From Monodelphis domestica (Eukaryota > Chordata > Mammalia > Didelphimorphia > Didelphidae), in the NCBI RefSeq assembly GCF_027887165.1, contig NC_077233.1, forward strand, positions 229,114,872-229,178,871: a DNA stretch of 64,000 bases, in the 5' to 3' direction. The position numbers and the translations under genes are program-made. Below, piece after piece: positions 57,233 to 64,000 of the stretch (position 1 is the first letter of the stretch; each line of letters opens with the position of its first letter). The notes under the pieces were generated by a model, which ran no database searches, was not told where the DNA came from, and was given only the letters and a program-made list of their open reading frames with translations.

Positions 57233-57599
57233 AAAAAGAAGTAGCCATTAATGTTACATTTCCCAGATTGATCAAGAATTCTAATTATGCTTAAAATTCA
57301 GGAACATGTGAAACCAGAATTTGCAAAAAATTTAAAATGCTTCAAAACAAAACATATCATTATACTATGGCTTAGCAAATGCTACAAACCTGGTTAAATC
57401 TGATTTTATTAATTATTAATTTATTTCATCTACCACTGAAATCTCTATGTAGGTATGAAGTCATGCCCAAAGCTTTGAAGACAAGGAAAGAAAGAAGAGT
57501 CAATGATTACCTTTTCTTTATGCCACTTGATTGGATAATTTATCCAGAACACCAGAATAAGGGGAGGGGTAGTAATGAAATTACAGGTTATTTCTATGA

Positions 57600-57780
57600 T
57601 TTGTTCTTTGAACCACCTGTTCTTTCAGATTAAGTATTTTACAATTAATTTTTAATATTTGCTTCAAAGGCTCTTTATTGAATATAATTTTTATTGCATT
57701 GTGGTTAAAAAAAAAGAGGCATTTACTGTTTCTGTTTTCCTGTCTGTGACTGTGAGTTTCTTATGCCCTAATACATGGTT
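57600..57780 (-). mobile_element. Small antisense L1 ORF2 fragment
   Basis: The plus strand 'ttgcattgtggttaaaaaaaaag ... gccctaatacatggt' repeats the sense of 59,218-59,300 in the adjacent large L1 ('cattgcattgtgatctgaaaagg ... ctctagtacatggtc'). It is therefore a second, older piece of the same ORF2 region, sitting at the 3' break of the larger element. Confidence 0.65.
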
Positions 57781-60345
57781 GTTGATTATTTCTACTAGCT
57801 TTTTAGTTGATTCTCTAGGATTCTTTAAGTAAACCATCATATCATCTGCAAAGAGAATAGCTTGGTCTCCTCAATGGCTATTTTAATACCTTCAATTTTT
57901 TTTTCTTCTCTAATTGCTACTGCTAGTGTTTCTAGTACAATGGTAAATAATAAAGGTGATCTTTTCACTCCTGATCTTATTGGGAAGGCTTCTAGTTTAT
58001 CTCCATTGCAGATGATGTTTGCTGATGGTTTTAGATATATACTGTTTATTATTTTTAGGAAAGGCCCTTCTATTCTTATGCTTTCTAATGTTTTCAATAG
58101 GAATGAGTGTTGTATTTTGTCAAAGACTTTTTCTGCATCTATTGAGATAATCATGTGATTTTTGTTGGTTTGCTTATTGATATGGTCAATTATGTGGATG
58201 GTTTTCCTCATATTGAACCATCCCTGCATTCCTGGTATAAATCCCACCTGATCATAATGAATAACCCTTGTGATCACCTGCTGGAGTCTTTTTGCTAGTT
58301 TTCTATTTAAGATTTTTGCATCTATGTTCATTAAGGAGATTGGTCTGTAGTTTTCTTTCTCTGTTTTTCACCTGCCTGGCTTTGGAATCAGTACCATATT
58401 TGTGTCATGAAAGGAACTTGGTAGAACTCCTTCTTTGCTTATTATGTCAAATAGTTTGTATAAAATTGGAATTAGCTGTTTTATGAATGTTTGATAGAAT
58501 GAATTTGTGAATCCATCTGGTCCTGGGGATTTTTCTTAGGGAGTTCTTTGATGGCTTGTTCAATTTCTTTTTTTGATATGGGGTTATTTAGGTATTCTAT
58601 TTCTTCTTCTGTTAATCTAATTATAATTTTGTAAATATTCATCCATATCATCTAAATTGCCATATTTATTGACATGTAATTAAGCATAATAGTTTTTAAT
58701 GATTGCCTTAATTTCCTCTTCATTACAGGTGAGGTTTCCCTTTTCATCTTTGATACTGTTAATCTGGTTTTCTTCTTTCCTTTTTTAATTAGAATGACCC
58801 ATACTTTGTCTATTTTATTTGTTTTTTCAAAGAACCAGCTTCTAGTCTTATTTATTAAACCAATAGTTCTTTGATTTTCAATTTTATTGATTTCTCCTTT
58901 AATTTTTAGGTTCTCTAATTTAGTTTTCATTTGAGGATTTCTAATTTGTTAACTTTCTAGTGTTTTAATTTGCATAACCAATTCATTGACCTCTACCCTC
59001 CCTAATTTGTTAATATATGAACTCAAGGATATGAATTCCCCCTAAGTACTGCTTTGGCTGCATCCCATAGATTTTTGAAAAGATGTCTCATCATTGTCAT
59101 TTTCTTCAATGACATTATTGTTTCTATGATTTGTTCTTTAACCAATTTTGTAGAGTCATATTATTTAATTTCCAATTAATTTTTGATTTGCCTCTCCATG
59201 TACTAATTATTATTTTCATTGCATTGTGATCTGAAAAGGTTGCATTTATTATTTCTGCTCTTTTGCATTTGTTTGCAATGTTTTTATGCTCTAGTACATG
59301 GTCAATCTTTGTGAATATATCATGTGCTGCTGAAAAGAAGGTGTATTCCTTTTTGTCCCTATTTTTCTCTACATATCTACTAACTCTAATTTTTCTAAGA
59401 TTTCATTCACATCTCTTACCACTTTCTTATTTATTTTTTGGTTTGATTTATCTAGTTCTGATAGAGGAAGGTTCAGGTCTCCCACTAGTATAGTTTTTCA
59501 ATCTTTCATAGAGCTCCACTAGTTTCTCCGTTAGAAATTTGGATGCTATGCCATTTGGTGCATATATGGTGAGTACTGATATTTCTTCATTGTCTATACA
59601 GCCTTTTATCAGAATATAATTATCTTCACTATCTCTTTTGACTATATCTATTTTTACTTTGGCTTTGTCAGATATCATGATTGCGACTCCTGTCTTCTTT
59701 TTTTCAGTTGATGTCCAATATTCTGCTCCATCTTCTTACCTTTACCCTATGTGTGCCTACCTTCCTCATGTGTGTTTCTTGTAGACAACATACAGTAGGG
59801 TTTTGGTTTCTAATCCACTCTGCTATTTGTTTGCATTTTATGAGTGAGTTCATTCCATTCACATTCAGAGGTATGATTACCAGCTGTGCATTTCCCAACA
59901 TTTTGATTTCTACTCCTAGCCCTGCCCTTTCTTCTTTCCCCATTTCCTTCTACACCAGTGTTTTGTTTTTAATCAGTCCCCATAATTTCCACCCTTATTT
60001 TACTTCCCTTTCTACTCCCCCTCCCTTCTTATTCCCCTCTTAATTTCTTCACAGTCTTTTAAAACTACCCTCCCCTTCCTTCCTTGTATTTCTTCCCTCC
60101 CCAAAAGTCTTCTACTTCTCTATAGGACACAAATCAATTCTCTGCCCCAATGAATTTGATTGTCCTTCCCTTTTTGAGTCAGTTTCAATGCACGTAAGAA
60201 TTAAGTATTTCCTATCTCCAACCTCTTTATCCTTCCAGTGTATGCATGATTACTCCTGCTATGCGTTTCTTTATGACATATAAATTTACCCCATTTTGTT
60301 TCTTTTCCCATTTTTCTTAGCATTAACTTCTTTTTTTACCTCTAG

Positions 60346-60394
<49 letters not shown>

Positions 60395-62205
60395 TATATA
60401 TTTATGTATACATATTTATGTCTTGGCATTTCATCCTATACAGTTTGTCACTATTCCTCTAAGTATAGTTCTAGCTACCTAGGTGATAATAACAATTTTT
60501 TAAGAGTTACCAATATCCTCTTTTCTTGTAGAGATACCAATCATTTTAACTTATTGGGTCCCTTAAAAAAAAGTTTTTTTGTTTTCCCTCCGTTTCTTAT
60601 TTACCTTTTGGTGATTCGCTTGAGTTTTGTGTTTGGGCATCAAATTTTCTGTTCAAGTCTGGTCACTTCTTTATGAATGCTTGAAAGTCTTCTATTTTAT
60701 TAAATGACCATAATTTCCCCTGCAAGAATATAGTCAGTTTTGCTGGGTAGTTGATTCTTGGTTGTAGACCTAGTTCCCTTGCTTTCTGGAATATCATATT
60801 CCAATCATTTCAGTCCTTTAGTATAGATGCAGCCAGATCCTGTGTTATCCTAACTGTATTTTCATGGTACCTGAATGACTTCTTCATATTTTTTCCTTGG
60901 TCTGATAGTTCTTGAATTTAGCTATAACATTCCTGGGTGTTATCAGTTGGGAATTAAGTACAGGAGGTGATCTGTGGATTCTTTCAATCTCCACTTTTCC
61001 CTCTTGCTCTAGGATGTTGGGGCACTTTTCTTGGATAATTTCCTGTAGAATCATGTCCAGGCTTTTTCTTTTGTCATGTCTTCCAGTAGACCGATGATTC
61101 TTAAGTTGTCTCTCCTGGACCTGTTTTCTAAATCTTCTGTTTTGTGGATGAAGTGTTTCCTATTTTCCTCAATTGTTTCATTCTTTTGATTTTGCTTTAT
61201 AGTTTCCTGCTGCCTTGTGAAGTCACTTACTTCTAGTTGTTGTATTCTAGTTTTTAAAGACTGAATTTTACCCCTGGTTTTTTGGTCATCTTTCTCCGTC
61301 TGTTCTGAATTTCTTTTGAGGTCATCTTTCATCTTCTTTGCCTCATCTTTCATCTCCTTTACCTCATTTTCAAGCTGATTAATTTTGGCTTTCAAGACAC
61401 TTTTCTGTTTCCAGATGATTTATTTTGCTTTTTAAATTCTTTCCTTAGTTGTCTTCAGCCTCTCTTAACTGTTTTTATTTTTTTTATTGTATTTTGAGTT
61501 CTCCCAAAGCCTGTGTCTAATTCACTGGAGTTTTGTGTTTTTGCTTGGTGTTCCTTGATCTTCCTCTGTTTTGTTTGTTCTTTGTTCATTGCCTGGATAG
61601 AAGATGTCAATTGTAATGTCTGTTTTCTTTTTCTTTTGTTTACTCATATTTCCCCCTTTTTTCTCCCTCTGTAGTCTTGCTCCTCTCATTTTGTGCTGGA
61701 TCTGTGAGTTTGGGCTGTTCTGCTATTTGGTCAGGTAGTCTGATCTTCACCAGCTGACAGCAGAAGCTGAGAAGGAGCTGGGCTTCTTGCTCTGTGGTCA
61801 AGGGTGTCACCTGTGGTTTATTTTGCCCCTTGGAGCTCAGTCCAGGCTCTCAGATGAACCTGTGGGGGAAGGGTATTGGAGCTTGAGCTTATCTTCCCCC
61901 TGAAAGCATCTTATTGATGATATTAAACAAGGGAGGAGATGATCTGCAAAGTTGGCTGTGTCTTGAGGCCAAAACTTCCAGAAAGGGGGGTGGGGGAGAG
62001 AATGAAGCCTTTGTGGCCGAAACTGGCCTGCCTGCTCTGTGCTTCTCCTCCAGCTGCCTCTACGCTGCCTGTATTCTACGCCCTGAGCCTGGTACAGCTT
62101 TGCCAGTAAGGTTCTGGAATAGAGCCTTTGCCTGCCCAGAGATTCCAGCCATGGCTAGAGGCTCAGCACTATAGGTGGGGGAGGGGTCCTGGGACCTTCC
62201 TTCTT
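57781..62205 (-). mobile_element. Long L1 (5'UTR, ORF1, ORF2 to RT), antisense, 3'-truncated
   Basis: Read on the minus strand: 5'UTR at 62,205-61,450 sharing 'aaggaaggtcccaggaccc' with 47.1 kb; ORF1 coiled coil at 61,395-61,051 (KINQLENEVKEMKDEAKKMK, then RRDNLRIIGLLED); endonuclease at 59,943-59,448 (LNVNGMNS, CCLQETHMRK, IYAPNGIASKF); RT at 58,331-57,837 ([25 protein letters not shown]-type motif just beyond). The 3' part of ORF2 and the 3'UTR are absent. Frames are broken by several stops and shifts. A (TA)n lies at 60,345-60,400. Confidence 0.88.
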
Positions 62206-62229
62206 CCTTCCAATTAAAACCTCTTTTAT

Positions 62230-63215
62230 TTTTTTTTTAATCCAGGCTTTTGACTTTTATTATTTTCTTGATATCTCTTGAAATCAGCTTCCATTTGACC
62301 AATTTTAATTTTTCAAGTAGTTATTTTCTTCATTGAGGATTTTTACTTTCAAAAATGCTGTAAATTCTCTAGTTTAAAAAAAAAACACAACTCTTGCTTT
62401 AACTCTTCTCTGAATTCTTATTTTTCTTTGAGACTTTGCTTGTAGATGTTTCCAAGTCACTTTTTTTTAAAGACTTGTGTCTTGAGCTTCCCTGCCTCCA
62501 CAGTAGCTCTTTTTTGGTTTGTTCATTTTTCCAACATACTTCTTGATTTTGTACTTTATTCCAGTGTTGGGCTCTGCACACTTTCCAAGGTAAGGAGGAT
62601 GTCTTCCCTGAGACTCTATATGTCCTGTTGTATGTACAGTTCAGTCTGGGTGCCTGCAGCTTTCAGTGCCTCCACTGTGATTTGATCTAGGAAAAAGTTC
62701 ACTTTCAGCCTACTCTGAACTCTGAAAGCCCCAGGTTTGGCACCACTGAACTGTCTTCCTCATCTCTTTGTTCTGGGCCTCCTACCCTGATTACTGCACT
62801 CCAATAGGCTTAGATGGTATGCTAAAATCTAGTACTGAGTCATTATTCTGCCCCTGGGATTAGAGCCAACTACTGTTTGCTTATGAAACTTGTTCCTTAC
62901 TCAATACAATAAGTAAGGCCCTTGCTCACTATTGTTCTTCTCTGCCCTAGATCTGTGACTCAGTGGTGGGCAACAGAGCTGCCAGATGGCACCTCTTCCT
63001 GCATCCAATATTATTTTAGGGTTCCCCCAGAATTTCTTTGTGCCATGGTTCTTCCAGCCCTAGACCCCCTTTCTGTCTTTGGACGCTGGAATGTTCCCTA
63101 CAGACACCACCATCATATGTGCTCTTGGCCAAACCTTGTTCCCCAATGTCTTACAGACATCACAGTCTTCTCTCCAAAAGCTGCCTTGGGCTGGAAAAAA
63201 TTTTCATTGTGACTT
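62230..63215 (-). mobile_element. Second antisense L1 5' portion
   Basis: The minus strand at 62,581-62,399 reads like a basic L1 ORF1 N-terminus (WKNEQTKKELLWRQGSS), preceded at 62,600-63,215 by moderately GC-rich sequence like an L1 5'UTR. It abuts the truncated 5' end of the neighbouring L1, in the same orientation. The family differs from it. Confidence 0.45.
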
Positions 63216-64000
63216 TTTCTTAGCTTTCCCAATTAAAATGCAGACTGGTACACATTCTAGATTATTGTACAGAAGAAACAGTGACAAGTTAAATGTTTCT
63301 CACTCTGTTACCTTAACTCTGTACCTTATGACTTTTAGTTGAAACTTCAAAGAAATTCTCATGGCTATCTTTTCCTTAATCCTGAGTGTGAAGTAACATT
63401 GTAAAAATAAAACTAAACTAGATTTTCAGAATAAAAGATATTCTAAGACATGCCATCAAGGACAAAGAAATTTCTCACTATTAGGATCATGTGTGTGTGT
63501 GTGTGCGTGAGTGTGATATCTAAGTGTTTAGATATTTTTAAAGTTAGTAATCTGAAGTTCTGATGTCATTTCAACATTAACAATCTAGATGTACTTATTC
63601 TATAGGAATTATACATAGAACTTCATAAGACCACAGATTTAGAGCTTGAAATAACTTTAGTTATTAGTTACAAGACAAATTTGGTCAAACTCTATAACTT
63701 TATACATCAGGTCCAGAAATTACGTTATTTGTCCAAAGTCATTAAGGTAGTAAGTCTCAGGTGGGATTTGGACCCAGATCCGCTTACCCCAGAACAATGG
63801 CTCTTTCCACTGTACCACTTGGATTCCCTAAGTTAATATAAGGGAAGGCAAAAACACTAAGAAAAAAAAACAACCTATATTTACATTTCTATGTAACATA
63901 TTAGAGAAGGGAAAAAATTGCTAATGAAATTACATTAGAAATTAACTAATGAAATTGCTTATGAAATATTGTTCCTAGTTATTATAACTAAAACAAATCT
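63216..64000. other. METTL9 intron, end of window
   Basis: Unique AT-rich sequence with a short (TG)n at 63,490-63,514 and an antisense MIR-type SINE relic at about 63,690-63,830 ('gtccaaagtcattaaggtag', 'atttggacccagatccgc'). No exon recognised. Confidence 0.5.

Noticed and set aside
57837-58331. 164-residue reverse-transcriptase frame, the longest open frame in the window.
   Set aside because: Not a host gene: it is the RT part of a broken L1 ORF2, annotated with that element.

Overview
The window reads as a mammalian, specifically marsupial, intergenic and intronic segment. It is AT-rich and CpG-poor except for one island. It is packed with L1 fragments carrying marsupial-type 3' ends, with tRNA-derived SINEs of a type abundant in opossum and other marsupials, and with MIR/L2 relics and solo LTRs. 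An American opossum fits best because I see no Australian-type WALLSI SINEs, but the species call is inference. I see no bacterial or viral genome features, no tRNA or rRNA genes and no CRISPR.

Three host genes are identifiable from split exons with matching splice sites and phases. (1) OTOA (otoancorin, inner ear), minus strand: seven coding exons at 7924-2012 give the start codon, signal peptide and about the first 210 residues; the rest lies beyond the left edge. A CpG-rich block at 21.66-22.14 kb, with several minus-strand splice donors, is the likely promoter and 5' exon. (2) METTL9 (protein-histidine methyltransferase), minus strand: the last two coding exons lie at 53934-53750 and 33924-33719, with a 3'UTR to about 33.33 kb; upstream exons lie beyond the right edge. 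(3) IGSF6 (myeloid Ig-superfamily receptor), plus strand: a complete six-exon gene at 35119-43907, nested antisense inside the 19.8 kb METTL9 intron. This order (METTL9 with IGSF6 inside it, then OTOA) matches human 16p12.2.

Layout. 0-8 kb: OTOA exons among SINEs and L2. 8-13.6 kb: two L1 5' portions, the first interrupted by an LTR that is itself interrupted by an antisense LTR. 13.6-21.6 kb: SINEs, microsatellites, one LTR, a 7SL pseudogene and an unassigned exon-like segment. 21.7-22.1 kb: CpG island. 22.2-33.3 kb: SINE clusters, an L1 with a nested L1, an LTR, a CTCF-like motif and a 7SL derivative. 33.3-53.9 kb: METTL9 intron containing IGSF6, a hAT-like element and more L1, including a 1.13 kb insertion made only of L1 5'UTR sequence. 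54-64 kb: METTL9 upstream intron with a second 7SL fragment and a 4.4 kb antisense L1.

No new multi-gene system is visible. The most unusual items are the 5'UTR-only insertion with perfect 15-bp target duplications, three 7SL-derived copies in a marsupial, a phase-balanced 84-nt exon-like segment with no known gene, and a triplicated ETS-like 13-mer just upstream of IGSF6.
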